From: Tranquillimonas alkanivorans
GTDB lineage: Bacteria > Pseudomonadota > Alphaproteobacteria > Rhodobacterales > Rhodobacteraceae
NCBI RefSeq assembly: GCF_900115595.1
Contig: NZ_FOXA01000004.1
Coordinates: forward strand, 182,330-246,329
Direction: 5' to 3'
DNA: 64,000 nucleotides
How positions within the stretch are numbered: the stretch's first letter is position 1; each line of letters starts with the position of its first letter. The notes below the pieces were generated by a model. It saw nothing but the letters and a program-made list of their open reading frames with translations. It did no database searches and was not told where the DNA came from. Positions 46,531 to 57,239 of the stretch are shown here, one piece after another. A program made the translations under genes and the position numbers.

Positions 46531-47721
46531 TCAGCGGAACTGAACCGTCTCGTAGTCGGACGCCTCGACCGTGTACTCGCGATACGTGCCGGCGGCTTCG
46601 CCCGGGCCCACGAGCTCGACGTTGGTTGCGCCGACGTAGTCGACGTCGCCGCCCTCGGCCAGAATCTCCAGCGCGCGGCCCAGCTGACCGGGAAGGATTT
46701 CTTCGCCCGGTGCGTTGGCCACGTCCATGACCGAGCCCTTCCACTCGTTCGCGTCCGTGGTGCCCGCGGCGGCCATGGCCAGCGCGATCAGCGCGGCGGC
46801 GTCATAGCTTTCGCGCGTGAAGGTGCTGTCGGGGTTGATGCCCGCTGCGCCGGCGACCTCGGCGAATGCCTCGGTGCCTTCGCCCTGCGTCCACGGCACG
46901 GCGCCGAACGAGCCTTCCATGTACTGGCCGAGATCGTTCATCAGCGTATCGGCGAACATGCCGTCGCCCATCATGAACGTGTCGAACGCGCCGGTGTCGA
47001 TGGCCGATTGGATCACGCCCTTGCCGCCCTGGTCGGCATAGCCGAACACGGCCAGAACCTCGCCGCCGGCCGACGACAGCGCGCCGATCTCGGCCGAGTA
47101 GTCGGCCTTGCCGTCCTCGTGCGGGGCCGACAGCGTGATGGTGCCGCCCAACTCCTCGAACGACTGCGCGAAGCTGTCGGCCAGACCCTTGCCGTAGTCG
47201 TTGTTGGTGTAGGTGACAGCCACCTCGGACACGCCGCGGTCGTTGAGGATGTTGGCCAGAACCTCGCCCTGGCGCGCATCCGACGGAGCGGTGCGGAAGA
47301 ACAGATCATTGTCTTCGGCCGCCGAAAGAGCGGGCGAGGTCGCGGAGGGGGAGATCATCACGACGCCGTTCGGCACGGCCACGTTCGCCAGCACGGCACC
47401 GGTCACGCCCGAGCAGTCGGCGCCGACGATCGCGGCCACGCCGTCGCCGGTGACCAGACGCTCGGCCGCGGCGGTGGCGGCGGAGGAGTCGATGCAAGTC
47501 GAGTCGGCGCGCACCGGCTCGAGCATGCGGCCACCCAGGATGCCGCCGGCCTCGTTTACCTCGTTCATCGCCAGCTCGGCGCTGTCGGCCATCGGCGGGG
47601 TCAGCGACTCGATCGGGCCGGTGAAGCCGAAGATGATGCCGACATTGATCGGGTCTTCCTGCGCGAAGGCGCCGGTGCCTGCGACCGCCGCGATCGCGCT
47701 GGCCAGAAGTGCTTTTTTCAT
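46531..47721 (-). CDS. livK: Branched-chain amino acid ABC binding protein
   Basis: A 396-residue periplasmic type I binding protein. Signal peptide 1-20 (ending GAFAQ), then INVGIIFGFTGPIESL, GADCSGVTGAVLANVAVPNGV near 98-118 and MISPSATSPALS, a ligand-binding segment of the Leu/Ile/Val family. YTNNDYGKGLADSFAQSF marks the second lobe. It is the first gene of the liv operon (livK-G-F-unknown-H-M-mobA-like), with a promoter expected before 47721. The family also contains amide and urea binders, so the exact ligand is inferred. Confidence 0.9.
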   Translation of the reverse strand: MKKALLASAIAAVAGTGAFAQEDPINVGIIFGFTGPIESLTPPMADSAELAMNEVNEAGGILGGRMLEPVRADSTCIDSSAATAAAERLVTGDGVAAIVGADCSGVTGAVLANVAVPNGVVMISPSATSPALSAAEDNDLFFRTAPSDARQGEVLANILNDRGVSEVAVTYTNNDYGKGLADSFAQSFEELGGTITLSAPHEDGKADYSAEIGALSSAGGEVLAVFGYADQGGKGVIQSAIDTGAFDTFMMGDGMFADTLMNDLGQYMEGSFGAVPWTQGEGTEAFAEVAGAAGINPDSTFTRESYDAAALIALAMAAAGTTDANEWKGSVMDVANAPGEEILPGQLGRALEILAEGGDVDYVGATNVELVGPGEAAGTYREYTVEASDYETVQFR

Positions 47722-47905
47722 TTCGTTCTCTCCCTGTACTGGAACGCGTTCCGGCGCGGAGCCTATGCCGCGGGTTCATGAAAGAAAAGACCGCACGCGC
47801 GGGCTGGCGTAAGGGAAGGGCGGGGCAGGGCGACGGTCGATGGGAACGCGGACGCGGGCAGGGCCATTGACCATCAGGACGTCGCGGACAGGCCCGGAGG
47901 CACGC

Positions 47906-48954
<1,049 letters not shown>

Positions 48955-48958
<4 letters not shown>

Positions 48959-49959
48959 ACCGGGTCACGCGCCGCCTTGGCCCCCCGTTCGCGGTAGGGC
49001 GTGGTGTCATAGTGCGCACGGTAGCATTTCGAGAAGTGCGAGGGCGATGCGAAACCGCAGGCCAAAGCCACGTTGATCACGCTCATGTCCGTCTGCATCA
49101 GCAGGTTGCGCGCCTTCTGAAGCCGCAGCTCCATGTAGTACCGCTTGGGTGAGCGGTTGAGGTAGCGGCGGAACAGCCGTTCGAGCTGCCGCGTGCTCAG
49201 GTCGACGTCACGGGCCAGCACCGCCGGGCTGATCGGCTCTTCGATGTTGGCCTCCATCATGTGGATGACCTGGCTGAGCTTGGGGTGGCGCACGCCGATG
49301 CGGGTGGGCACGGACAGCCGCTGCACGTCCTGGTCGGTACGGATCGAGGAATAGATCAGCTGGTCCGCCACGGCGTTCGCGACGTCCGCGCCATGGTCGT
49401 TGGCCACGATCCTGAGCATCAGGTCGATCGAGGACGTGCCGCCCGCGGTCGTGTAGCGGTTGCCGTCGATCACGAAGACGGAGCTTGTCAGCGTCACCTC
49501 GTCGAACTCCTCGGCGAAGCTGTCGCGGTTTTCCCAGTGGATTGTCGCGCGCTTGCCGTCCAGCAGCCCCGCCTTGGCCAGCGTGTAGCCGGCGGTGCAC
49601 AGGCCGCCCACGGTGGCGCCGCGCCGGGCCTCGCGTCGCAGCCAGTTCAGCACGCGCTTGTTCGACGCCTGCGCGACCTCGATGCCGCCGCAGACGATGA
49701 CGGTGTCCTCGCGCCCGACCTCGCCAAGGTCGCTGTCGAGCTTGTAGGACACGCCCGAGGACGAGGTCGCATCCTCGCCACCGTCGCCCATCAGTGTCCA
49801 GGTATAAAGCGTGCGCCCCGTCACGCGGTTGGCGATGCGCAGGCATTCCAGCGCACAGGCGAACGACAGCATCGTGAACTGGTCGAGCAGGACGAACACG
49901 AAGCGACGCGGCTTGCCCCCGGCCACCTCGACCTGCACTTGGTGACGACTCGTGTCCAT
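48955..49959 (-). CDS. GlxA-family AraC-type transcriptional regulator
   Basis: A 334-residue regulator. Residues 20-190 form a DJ-1/PfpI-like domain ([42 protein letters not shown]) that senses a ligand, probably an amino acid or betaine-like compound. The C-terminal AraC double helix-turn-helix runs from about 230 to 325 ([42 protein letters not shown]). It is divergent from the DAHP synthase gene and convergent with the dehydrogenase, either of which could be a target. ATG at 49959 was chosen; the longer frame to 50241 runs into the aroG promoter. Confidence 0.9.
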
Positions 49960-50038
49960 CGGCGCCTTGTCCTTCGATATCCAGTCGACGGAAGCAGGTT
50001 TGCCGGGGGGGATCAAGGCCACCCGCGCAATTGAAGGT

Positions 50039-50066
50039 TTGCAAGGGAGGGACCCGTCTTTATACA
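50039..50066 (+). promoter_or_regulatory. Candidate sigma-70 promoter of the DAHP synthase gene
   Basis: TTGCAA (50039-50044) and TATACA (50061-50066) are separated by 16 bp and lie 35 bp before the start codon. Both hexamers are near consensus. No leader peptide or terminator hairpin is seen between promoter and gene. Confidence 0.5.
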
Positions 50067-50101
50067 GCGGGTTCAACTTTCGCATGGTCAGGAGAGAGAC
50101 G

Positions 50102-51472
50102 ATGGCCGAGTGGCAGAAATCCGGGTGGCGCAGCAAGCCGCGGGTCCAGATGCCTGAGTATACCGACGAGGCGGCGCTGGCCGCGGTCGAGGCCCGTCTT
50201 TCCAAGTATCCCCCGCTCGTTTTCGCCGGCGAGGCACGCACGCTGCGCTCGGAACTGGCCGATGTCGCGGCCGGCCGCGCCTTTCTGCTTCAGGGCGGCG
50301 ACTGCGCGGAAAGCTTCGCCGAGTTCTCGGCCGACGGCATCCGTGACACGTTCAAGGTCATGCTCCAGATGGCGATGGTGCTGACCTATGGCGCCAAGGT
50401 GCCCACGGTGAAGGTCGGACGCATGGCGGGCCAGTTCGCCAAGCCCCGCTCGGCCCCGGTCGAGAAGAAGGGCGAGCAGGAGCTTCCCAGCTACCGCGGC
50501 GACATCATCAACGGCTTCGACTTCACACCCGAGGCGCGGATTCCCGATCCCAACCGGATGCTCGAGGCGTACACCCAGGCGGCGGCGACGCTGAACCTGC
50601 TGCGCGCCTTCTCGAAGGGCGGCTTCGCCGACATCCACCGCGTGCACGCCTGGACGCTGGGCTTCACCGACAGCGAAGAGGCCGAGAAGTACCGCGACCT
50701 CGCCAACCGCATCCAGGACTCGCTTGACTTCATGGCGGCCGCCGGGCTGACCGGCGAGACGAACCACGAGCTCAACACCGTGGACTTCTACACCAGCCAC
50801 GAGGCGCTGCTGCTCGAATACGAAGAGGCGCTGACCCGCGTCGACTCGACCTCGGGCCAGACCATCGCGGGCTCCGGTCACCTGATCTGGATCGGCGACC
50901 GCACACGGCAGCCCGACGGCGCACATGTCGAATTCTGCCGGGGCGTCGCCAACCCGATCGGGCTGAAGTGCGGCCCGTCGCTGTCGACGGATGACCTGAA
51001 GGTGCTGCTTGAAAAGCTGAACCCGAACAACGATCCGGGCCGGCTGACCCTGATCGCCCGCTTCGGCGCGGGCAGCGTGGGCGAGCATCTTCCGCGGCTG
51101 GTCAAGGCCGTGCAGGAGGAAGGCGCCAACGTCGTGTGGTCCTGCGATCCGATGCACGGCAACACGATCAAGTCGGCGTCGGGCTACAAGACCAGGCCCT
51201 TCGACAGCGTCCTGCGCGAGGTGCAGGAATTCTTCGCCGTCCACAACGCCGAGGGCACCGTGCCCGGCGGCGTGCATTTCGAGATGACAGGCGCCGACGT
51301 GACCGAGTGCACAGGCGGCGTGCGGGCGGTTAGCGACGAGGACCTCTCCGATCGCTACCACACCGCCTGCGACCCGCGCCTGAACGCAAGCCAGGCGCTG
51401 GAACTGGCGTTCCTGGTGGCCGAGGAACTGCGCGGTCGCCAGGTCGCGGTGCGGCAGGCGGCGGCGGGCTGA
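50102..51472 (+). CDS. Class II DAHP synthase
   Basis: A 456-residue plant/Mycobacterium-type 3-deoxy-D-arabino-heptulosonate-7-phosphate synthase. It condenses phosphoenolpyruvate and erythrose-4-phosphate to start the shikimate pathway. Signatures are [15 protein letters not shown] near 62-76 (metal-binding Cys), [13 protein letters not shown] near 102, [25 protein letters not shown] and [11 protein letters not shown]. An AGGAGAG site lies before ATG 50102. It ends three bases before the convergent PAS gene. Confidence 0.95.
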   Translation: MAEWQKSGWRSKPRVQMPEYTDEAALAAVEARLSKYPPLVFAGEARTLRSELADVAAGRAFLLQGGDCAESFAEFSADGIRDTFKVMLQMAMVLTYGAKVPTVKVGRMAGQFAKPRSAPVEKKGEQELPSYRGDIINGFDFTPEARIPDPNRMLEAYTQAAATLNLLRAFSKGGFADIHRVHAWTLGFTDSEEAEKYRDLANRIQDSLDFMAAAGLTGETNHELNTVDFYTSHEALLLEYEEALTRVDSTSGQTIAGSGHLIWIGDRTRQPDGAHVEFCRGVANPIGLKCGPSLSTDDLKVLLEKLNPNNDPGRLTLIARFGAGSVGEHLPRLVKAVQEEGANVVWSCDPMHGNTIKSASGYKTRPFDSVLREVQEFFAVHNAEGTVPGGVHFEMTGADVTECTGGVRAVSDEDLSDRYHTACDPRLNASQALELAFLVAEELRGRQVAVRQAAAG

Positions 51473-51475
51473 GCC

Positions 51476-52108
51476 TCAGCCGTCCGACGACCAGACGAGC
51501 GAGAGGGCCGGGCGTTGCGCGTCCGGCCCTTTTGCCGTCCGCACCGGCGGCTGGCCATAGCCGATGAGCGTGCGGTGCGTGTGGCCGTCGATCGAGAAGC
51601 GCTGCGGCGCGCGCGCGGGGCCGCGCGCGTCGAGGCAGCCGATGGCGCGGCTCACGCGGCCGTGGTCGTCGCGCAGGGGCAGCAACAGCATCCGCGCCGT
51701 CACGCGCGCCCGCAAGAGCGGGCGGAGGGCGACCAATGAAAGCTCGACCCGGGCGGGTTCGGTGAACACGGCCTCCAGCGTCTCGGCCAGAAGCGGGCGG
51801 GCGTCCGCGTGGAACAGGCACGACAGCGGCATGCCGCGCATGTCCATGCCCATCAGGTCGGTCAGGTGCACACCGGCGACCCGCAGCCGCGCCACGCCCG
51901 GTGCCACCCGCTGCACCACGAACACGTGGTCAAGCGCCGGCTCCAGCCGCCGGGGGTTCACGTCGCGCCGGTCGGGGACCAGCCGCCCGCGGGCGATGTC
52001 CTGCCAATAGCGTTCGAGCACCTCGAAACACGGCGGCCCGCCGCCGCCGCGCCGCGCGGCCAGACTGATGACGTTTCCTGCTTCGGTATCCTCGCGCCGT
52101 GCACCCAT
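51476..52108 (-). CDS. PAS_5-type PAS-domain protein
   Basis: A 210-residue soluble protein with one PAS-like domain (about 28-165), beginning RYWQDIARGRLVPDRRDVNP and including LMGMDMRGMPLSCLF. It has no output domain, so it may sense a ligand or bind a partner. This type is common in Rhodobacteraceae and often occurs in several copies. The C-terminal 40 residues are polar and probably disordered. Function unknown. Confidence 0.75.
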   Translation of the reverse strand: MGARREDTEAGNVISLAARRGGGGPPCFEVLERYWQDIARGRLVPDRRDVNPRRLEPALDHVFVVQRVAPGVARLRVAGVHLTDLMGMDMRGMPLSCLFHADARPLLAETLEAVFTEPARVELSLVALRPLLRARVTARMLLLPLRDDHGRVSRAIGCLDARGPARAPQRFSIDGHTHRTLIGYGQPPVRTAKGPDAQRPALSLVWSSDG

Positions 52109-52243
52109 CTTCAGACCCCTTGTCGCCGCCCGCGTTGTCGGCTCCGCCGCCGTCTGCTAACGCTGGGCAAGTCCGCTCCCGTGCCCGAAAGATTAACGAG
52201 CGGTTAAAGAAAAAGCGCGGCAAATCTTACGAAAGGGTTAACG

Positions 52244-53134
52244 ATGCCCAAGTCCATGACCGGTTTCGCAACCCTCTCCGGCGAGCACGGCCCGTGGAGC
52301 TGGACGTGGGACATCCGGGGCGTGAACGGGCGCGGCCTGGACCTGCGCGTGCGCGTGCCCGACTGGATCGAGGGGCTCGAGCCCGCCGTCCGCGCCGCCG
52401 TTCCGCAGGCGGTAAAGCGCGGCAGCGTCACCGTGTCGCTGCGCCTGACCCGGGCCGAGGACGAGGCGGCGGCGGGGATTGACCCGGCCGGCCTGACGCG
52501 GGTGCTCGAACAACTGCGCCAGGTCGAGGCGACGGCGGCCGGGCAGGGGCTGGCGCTGCGGCCCACCAGCGCGGCCGAGATCGTGGCGATGCGCGGCGTG
52601 CAGTCGGCGGGACGGGACGAGAGCGAGACCCAGGCGCTGTCGGCGGCGCTGGTGGCGCAGCTTCCCGGCTTGCTGGGCGCCCTCGACGAGATGCGCGCGC
52701 GCGAAGGGGCGGCGCTGGTCAGGAACCTGAGCGCGCAGGTGGACGACATTGCGCGGCTGACCGGTGAAGCCCGCGCGCTGATCGACGCCCGGCGCGACCA
52801 GATGGCCGAGGCGCTGCGCCGCAACCTCGCGCGGGTGATGGAAAACGCGGACGGGGCCGACCCGGACCGCGTGGCGCAGGAGCTGGCTTTGATCGCCGTG
52901 AAGGCTGACGTGACCGAGGAGCTCGACAGGCTCGACGCGCATGTGACGGCGGCGCGCGCGCTGGTGGCGGCCGAGGGGCCGGTCGGGCGAAAGCTGGATT
53001 TCCTGTGCCAGGAGTTCAACCGCGAGGCCAACACGCTGTGCTCGAAGGCGCAGAACGCCGAGCTGACGGGCCTCGGGCTTGACCTCAAGACCGCCATCGA
53101 TCAGATGCGCGAGCAAATCCAGAACGTGGAGTAA
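52244..53134 (+). CDS. YicC-family endoribonuclease
   Basis: A 296-residue YicC-like protein. The N-terminal YicC domain (3-155) starts [20 protein letters not shown]. The C-terminal DUF1732 (205-296) has [18 protein letters not shown] with the acidic residues linked to metal-dependent RNA cleavage, and ends with [17 protein letters not shown]. YicC proteins degrade small RNAs in E. coli and related proteins degrade mRNA. It is the first gene of a yicC-gmk-carbonic anhydrase run; yicC-gmk linkage is widespread. Confidence 0.92.
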   Translation: MPKSMTGFATLSGEHGPWSWTWDIRGVNGRGLDLRVRVPDWIEGLEPAVRAAVPQAVKRGSVTVSLRLTRAEDEAAAGIDPAGLTRVLEQLRQVEATAAGQGLALRPTSAAEIVAMRGVQSAGRDESETQALSAALVAQLPGLLGALDEMRAREGAALVRNLSAQVDDIARLTGEARALIDARRDQMAEALRRNLARVMENADGADPDRVAQELALIAVKADVTEELDRLDAHVTAARALVAAEGPVGRKLDFLCQEFNREANTLCSKAQNAELTGLGLDLKTAIDQMREQIQNVE

Positions 53135-53138
53135 GAGC

Positions 53139-53777
53139 TTGGCGCGGCGCGGTCTTCTCATCATTCTTTCGTCGCCCTCGGGCGCGGGCAAGTCCACGCT
53201 GGCGCGGCGGCTGATGGAGTGGGATCCGACGATCCGCTTTTCGGTCTCGGCCACGACCCGCGAGCCGCGCGCCGGCGAGCGAGACGGGCTCGATTATCGC
53301 TTCATCGACGTGCCGTCCTTCAAGCACATGGTCGCCGAGGGCGAGATGCTGGAACACGCCCACGTCTTCGGCAACTTCTACGGCTCGCCCAAGGCCCCGG
53401 TGCAGGAGGCGATCGAGGCCGGGTCGGACGTGCTGTTCGACATCGACTGGCAGGGCGCGCAGCAAATCACCAATTCGTCGCTGGCTCCGCACGTGCTGTC
53501 GATCTTCGTGCTGCCGCCGTCGATCGGCGAACTGCGCCGCCGCCTGATCGCGCGCGCCTCGGATGACGACGCCACAATCGCGCGGCGCATGACCAAAAGC
53601 TGGGACGAGATCAGCCACTGGGACAGCTACGATTACGTGCTGGTCAACGACGATCTGGATCAGACGGCGGCGAAGCTGTTCAACATCGTCACCGCCGAAC
53701 GCCTGCGCCGGCCACAGCAGCCGCAGTTGGTGGACCACGTGCGCAAGCTTCAGATGGAATTCGAGGAGACGGCATGA
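53139..53777 (+). CDS. gmk: Guanylate kinase
   Basis: A 212-residue kinase converting GMP and ATP to GDP and ADP. The P-loop is [10 protein letters not shown] (10-19). Substrate motifs are [19 protein letters not shown] and [13 protein letters not shown]. The TTG start at 53139 has GGAG seven bases before it (inside the yicC end) and gives the usual (M)[14 protein letters not shown]. The frame upstream of it overlaps yicC and is not used. It overlaps the next gene by 4 bp (ATGA). Confidence 0.95.
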   Translation: MARRGLLIILSSPSGAGKSTLARRLMEWDPTIRFSVSATTREPRAGERDGLDYRFIDVPSFKHMVAEGEMLEHAHVFGNFYGSPKAPVQEAIEAGSDVLFDIDWQGAQQITNSSLAPHVLSIFVLPPSIGELRRRLIARASDDDATIARRMTKSWDEISHWDSYDYVLVNDDLDQTAAKLFNIVTAERLRRPQQPQLVDHVRKLQMEFEETA

Positions 53778-54304
53778 CCCTCTATGCTCTCGGCGACCTG
53801 TCGCCCACGCTGCCCGAAGACGGCTCGGCCTGGGTGGCGCCCGATGCCAACGTGATCGGCCGGGTGATCCTGGGGTCGCGCGCCTCGGTCTGGTTCGGTG
53901 CGACGCTGCGCGGCGACAACGAGCCGATCGAGGTCGGCGGGGGGGCGAACCTGCAGGAAAACGTCGTTTGCCACACCGATCCGGGCTTCCCGCTGACCAT
54001 CGGAAAGAATGTCACCGTCGGGCACAAGGCCATGCTGCACGGCTGCACCATCGGAGAGCAGTCGCTGATCGGTATGGGCGCGATCGTGCTGAACGGCGCC
54101 AGGATCGGGCGGAATTGCCTGATCGGCGCCGGGGCGCTGGTGACCGAGGGAAAGGAAATTCCCGACGGATCGCTCGTGGTCGGCGCGCCGGGCAAGGTGG
54201 TGCGTGCGCTCGACGAGCAGGCGATCCAGGGGCTTCTGGCCTCGGCGCTGAAGTACCAAGAGAACGCCCGCCGCTTCGCCGAGCACCTCACCGCCCTCGA
54301 TTGA
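53774..54304 (+). CDS. Gamma-class carbonic anhydrase family protein
   Basis: A 176-residue left-handed beta-helix trimer protein. The three zinc ligands of the Cam family are present: His67 (VVCHTDPG), His84 and His89 ([10 protein letters not shown]). Hexapeptide repeats run from about 25 to 140 and a C-terminal helix follows ([11 protein letters not shown]). It may hydrate CO2, although many bacterial members have weak or no measured activity. It is coupled to gmk by a 4-bp overlap. Confidence 0.9.
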   Translation: MTLYALGDLSPTLPEDGSAWVAPDANVIGRVILGSRASVWFGATLRGDNEPIEVGGGANLQENVVCHTDPGFPLTIGKNVTVGHKAMLHGCTIGEQSLIGMGAIVLNGARIGRNCLIGAGALVTEGKEIPDGSLVVGAPGKVVRALDEQAIQGLLASALKYQENARRFAEHLTALD

Positions 54305-54313
54305 CGCAAATTT

Positions 54314-54352
54314 CTTCAGAAGGAATTAGCCAAAACTCTTCTGAAGAGTTTT
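54314..54352. terminator. Two related palindromes after the carbonic anhydrase gene
   Basis: CTTC-A-GAAG (54314-54322) and AAAACTCTTC-T-GAAGAGTTTT (54332-54352) share a reverse-complementary core. The second ends in TTTT on both strands and could terminate the yicC-gmk-carbonic anhydrase transcript. The low GC of this spacer contrasts with its neighbours. An operator for the next gene is the alternative reading. Confidence 0.5.
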
Positions 54353-54380
54353 CGCGCCTTCGCCCGATCCGGAGAGACAG

Positions 54381-55562
54381 ATGACCGACCGCCCCGAAAC
54401 GCTCGTCCGCCGCACGCCGTGGCCCGAAAGCTCCAGCCGCGCCGTGGTGACGCCGCTTCAGCCCTCGGTCGTCTATGCCTCGGAAAGCCCCGACGCGCTC
54501 GACGCGCAGTACGAGGGCCGCGCACCCGGCTACACCTATGCCCGCGAGGGACACCCGAACGCCGACGTTCTGGCGCGCAAGATCGACGCGATGGAGGTGG
54601 CCGCGCGCGGGCTCGTCGTCGGCTCGGGGATGGCTGCGGTGACGGCGGCGATGTTCGCCTGCCTGAAGGCGGGCGACCATGTGCTGGGCGGGGATCAGCT
54701 TTACGGCCGCTCTCTCAGGATGCTGAGCCAGGAACTCCCGCGCATGGGCATCGCGACCTCGCTGGCCGATCCCACCGACGTCGCTGCCGTCGAGGCGGCA
54801 CTGCGGCCGGAAACGCGCATGATCCTGATCGAGGTCGTGTCGAACCCGACGCTGCGGGTGGCCGACCTGGACGGCATCGCGCGGCTTGCGAACGAGCGCG
54901 GCATCCTGCTGGCGGTCGACAACACCTTCACCACGCCGCGCGCCCTGCGGCCGTTCGAGCACGGGGCGGACATCGTAATCCACTCGGTCACCAAGCTGCT
55001 CGCCGGGCATTCGGACGCGACGCTGGGCTGGGTGGCGGCCCGCGATCCGCAGTTGCAAGAGGCGATCACCGGGACCGCCGTGACGCTGGGCCTCACGCCC
55101 AGCCCGTTCGACTGCTGGCTTGCCGAGCGGGGGCTGTATTCCTTCGAGCTGCGCTATGACCGGGCCGAGGAGAACGCGGCGGCGCTGGCCGACCATCTGG
55201 CGGCTCTGCCGGGCGTGGCGCGCGTGCTGTATCCGACGCGACCGGATCACCCGGACGCCGACCGCGCCCGCGCACTACTGGGCGAGCGCGGCGGGAACAT
55301 GGTGACGTTCGAGGTGGCGGGCGGCCGCGACGCCGCCAACGCGCTGGTGCGGGCCGCGCCGCAGATCGCCTTCGCCCCGACCCTAGGTGACATCGGCACG
55401 ACGCTGAGCCACCCGGCCACGTCTTCCCACCGGGCGCTGACGCCCGAGGGCCGCGCGGCGCTCGGCATTTCCGAGGGCACGTTCCGCGTTTCGGTGGGGG
55501 TGGAGCCGGTGGAGCTGCTTTCCCGCGAACTCGGTGCGGCCATCGCGGCGGCGTCAGGCTAA
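54381..55562 (+). CDS. Cys/Met metabolism PLP enzyme (transsulfuration family)
   Basis: A 393-residue enzyme of the cystathionine gamma-synthase/methionine gamma-lyase group. Lys205 in HSVTKLLAGHSD binds pyridoxal phosphate. GYTYAREGHPN (50-60) and VVGSGMAAVTAA supply cofactor contacts, DNTFTTPRALRPFEHGAD precedes the lysine, and SVGVEPVE closes the active site. Whether it makes cystathionine, uses O-acetylhomoserine, or acts as a lyase cannot be decided. GGAGAGACAG precedes the ATG. It overlaps the convergent small gene by 9 bp. Confidence 0.9.
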   Translation: MTDRPETLVRRTPWPESSSRAVVTPLQPSVVYASESPDALDAQYEGRAPGYTYAREGHPNADVLARKIDAMEVAARGLVVGSGMAAVTAAMFACLKAGDHVLGGDQLYGRSLRMLSQELPRMGIATSLADPTDVAAVEAALRPETRMILIEVVSNPTLRVADLDGIARLANERGILLAVDNTFTTPRALRPFEHGADIVIHSVTKLLAGHSDATLGWVAARDPQLQEAITGTAVTLGLTPSPFDCWLAERGLYSFELRYDRAEENAAALADHLAALPGVARVLYPTRPDHPDADRARALLGERGGNMVTFEVAGGRDAANALVRAAPQIAFAPTLGDIGTTLSHPATSSHRALTPEGRAALGISEGTFRVSVGVEPVELLSRELGAAIAAASG

Positions 55563-55928
55563 CCGCAGGGGGGCCGCCGGCATCTCGACGATGTCGAAGT
55601 CGAGGCCGGGGGCGCGGGCGCGCACCTCCTCGACGATATGGCTCGCGTCGCGCAGGCCCTGCGCGAAGGCGCGGTAGCGGCCGACGAAGCCCGTTCTGGC
55701 CAGCGCGAGGGCGAGGTCGAGACAATCGAAGTCCCGTTCGATGATCGGCGACAGGATCAGCGAGGGAGGGTTCGTGCCCTCAAGGAGCTTGAGCGCCTCG
55801 TCATAGCCGGCATACTGGATCGATGGGTCCTGCCGGTCGGGCGGGGACGCGTTCGGCGGGCACCCGACACAAAGAATACGCTGCTGGATGCTCCCCTCCC
55901 CCCGGCGTCTTGCAGCCGCCGATTCCAT
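55554..55928 (-). CDS. Conserved small protein divergent from phoR
   Basis: A 124-residue reading frame whose C-terminal 100 residues look like a real folded domain: QQRILCVGCPPN, then a Pro/Asp loop, LILSPIIERDFDCLDLALALARTGFVGRYRAFA and a charged helix. The alternation of hydrophobic strands and helices resembles a receiver-like or Rossmann half. The start is uncertain: ATG 55928 was chosen, but the frame is open to 56066 and no clear ribosome site is seen. It may relate to the adjacent phosphate regulon only by position. Confidence 0.5.
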   Translation of the reverse strand: MESAAARRRGEGSIQQRILCVGCPPNASPPDRQDPSIQYAGYDEALKLLEGTNPPSLILSPIIERDFDCLDLALALARTGFVGRYRAFAQGLRDASHIVEEVRARAPGLDFDIVEMPAAPLRLA

Positions 55929-56081
55929 GCCGCGAGTCGTTGCTTTCGGTGCCCACCGCCTGCCTTCTGCCGCGGACGCTTGCACAGGTAATACGCGAAC
56001 AACCGCCGATGTAAACCCGCGGAAGCAGAACTGCGGATTGAGGCTTGCAAACTTCAGGCGAATCACTCGTTTGCATGCGGA

Positions 56082-57107
56082 ATGGATGCCGATGATCTCT
56101 CCCCGTATCTCGAGGCGCTGCCGCTGCCGGTGTTGCTGGTCACTTTCGGCGGGCGGGTGGGCGCGATGAACGCCCGTGCCGCGACGCTGTTAGGCGCCGG
56201 GAAGGGGCGGCACTACATCACGGTGCTGCGCCAGCCTGCCGTGCTCGACGCGATCGAACGAACGCTCGACACAGGAGAGGTGGCGCAGGCGCGGTTCCTC
56301 GCCAACGAAGCCAAGCGCGGGACGACGTGGCAGGCCACCGCCGCACCGGTGCCGGCGGGGGTCATGGTCAGTTTCGAGGACGTGTCGGCCATGCAAGAGG
56401 CCGGGCAGATGCGACGCGATTTTGTCGCGAACGTCAGCCACGAACTGCGCACGCCGCTGACCGCGCTTCTGGGGTTCATCGAGACGCTGCGTGGCGCGGC
56501 GCGCGACGACGCGGCGGCGCGGGACCGTTTCCTCGGGATCATGGAGCACGAGGCGACGCGGATGAACCGCCTGGTGCGCGATCTACTTTCGCTCAGCCGG
56601 GTCGAAGCCGAGGAGCGGGTGCGTCCGGCCACCGGCGTGGACCTCGGGCCGCTGCTGCAATCGGTGCTCCACGCGCTCGAGCCGCTGGCCGAGGAGGCGG
56701 GCGTGCGATTCGAGCGAGAGGGCGTGCGCGAGGGGCTGGTGGTGCCCGGTGATGCCGACCAGCTCAGGCAGGTCTTCACGAACCTGATCGAGAACGCGCT
56801 CAAGTACGGCGGCTCGGGCGGGGTCGTCGGGGTCGAGATGACCGAGGACGTGCGCGATCCCTCGCTGCGGCGCCCGGCGGTACGGGTCGCCGTATGGGAT
56901 CGAGGCGACGGGATGGACCCGTTGCACATCCCGCGTGTGACCGAGCGGTTCTATCGGGTGGACAGCCATCGGTCCCGCGAAATGGGCGGCACGGGGCTCG
57001 GGCTGGCAATCGTGAAGCACATCGTCAATCGCCATCGAGGACGGCTGCGGGTGGAAAGCGCGTTAGGGCAGGGCAGCCGCTTCAACGTGATCCTGCCGCG
57101 CACCTGA
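56082..57107 (+). CDS. phoR: Phosphate regulon sensor kinase PhoR, soluble form
   Basis: A 341-residue histidine kinase without a convincing transmembrane segment. A PAS-like domain covers residues 5-100. The dimerisation helix has His120 in ANVSHELRTPLTALLGF, and the ATPase domain has the N-box NLIENALKYGG, DRGDGMD (G1) and GGTGLGLAIVKHIV (G2). It should phosphorylate PhoB when phosphate is low, in contact with PhoU and the Pst permease. E. coli PhoR is membrane-anchored, so loss of the anchor is notable. It is first in phoR-pstSCAB-phoU-phoB. Confidence 0.9.
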   Translation: MDADDLSPYLEALPLPVLLVTFGGRVGAMNARAATLLGAGKGRHYITVLRQPAVLDAIERTLDTGEVAQARFLANEAKRGTTWQATAAPVPAGVMVSFEDVSAMQEAGQMRRDFVANVSHELRTPLTALLGFIETLRGAARDDAAARDRFLGIMEHEATRMNRLVRDLLSLSRVEAEERVRPATGVDLGPLLQSVLHALEPLAEEAGVRFEREGVREGLVVPGDADQLRQVFTNLIENALKYGGSGGVVGVEMTEDVRDPSLRRPAVRVAVWDRGDGMDPLHIPRVTERFYRVDSHRSREMGGTGLGLAIVKHIVNRHRGRLRVESALGQGSRFNVILPRT

Positions 57108-57134
57108 GAACGGTTTACGCATAGGAACCTTTCG

Positions 57135-57174
57135 CTGTCATAAAAGCGTTACCTGCCTGTCACAAAAGATCAGC
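57135..57174 (+). promoter_or_regulatory. Two tandem Pho boxes upstream of pstS
   Basis: CTGTCAT-AAAA-GCGTTAC (57135-57152) and CTGTCAC-AAAA-GATCAGC (57157-57174) each fit the 7-4-7 Pho-box layout, and their CTGTCA halves are exactly 22 bp apart, the in-register spacing for tandem PhoB dimers. They lie 66-105 bp before the pstS start. Confidence 0.9.
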
Positions 57175-57239
57175 GTCGGGCTCCTACGACGCGCCCCGAG
57201 GCCGCCGGACGCGGCCCTGACCAGAACCAGGAGTTAAGA

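Noticed and set aside
51467..51481. GGCTGAG-C-CTCAGCC palindrome at the DAHP synthase/PAS junction
   Set aside because: A 7-bp repeat covering both stop codons; too short and without T tail to claim a terminator.
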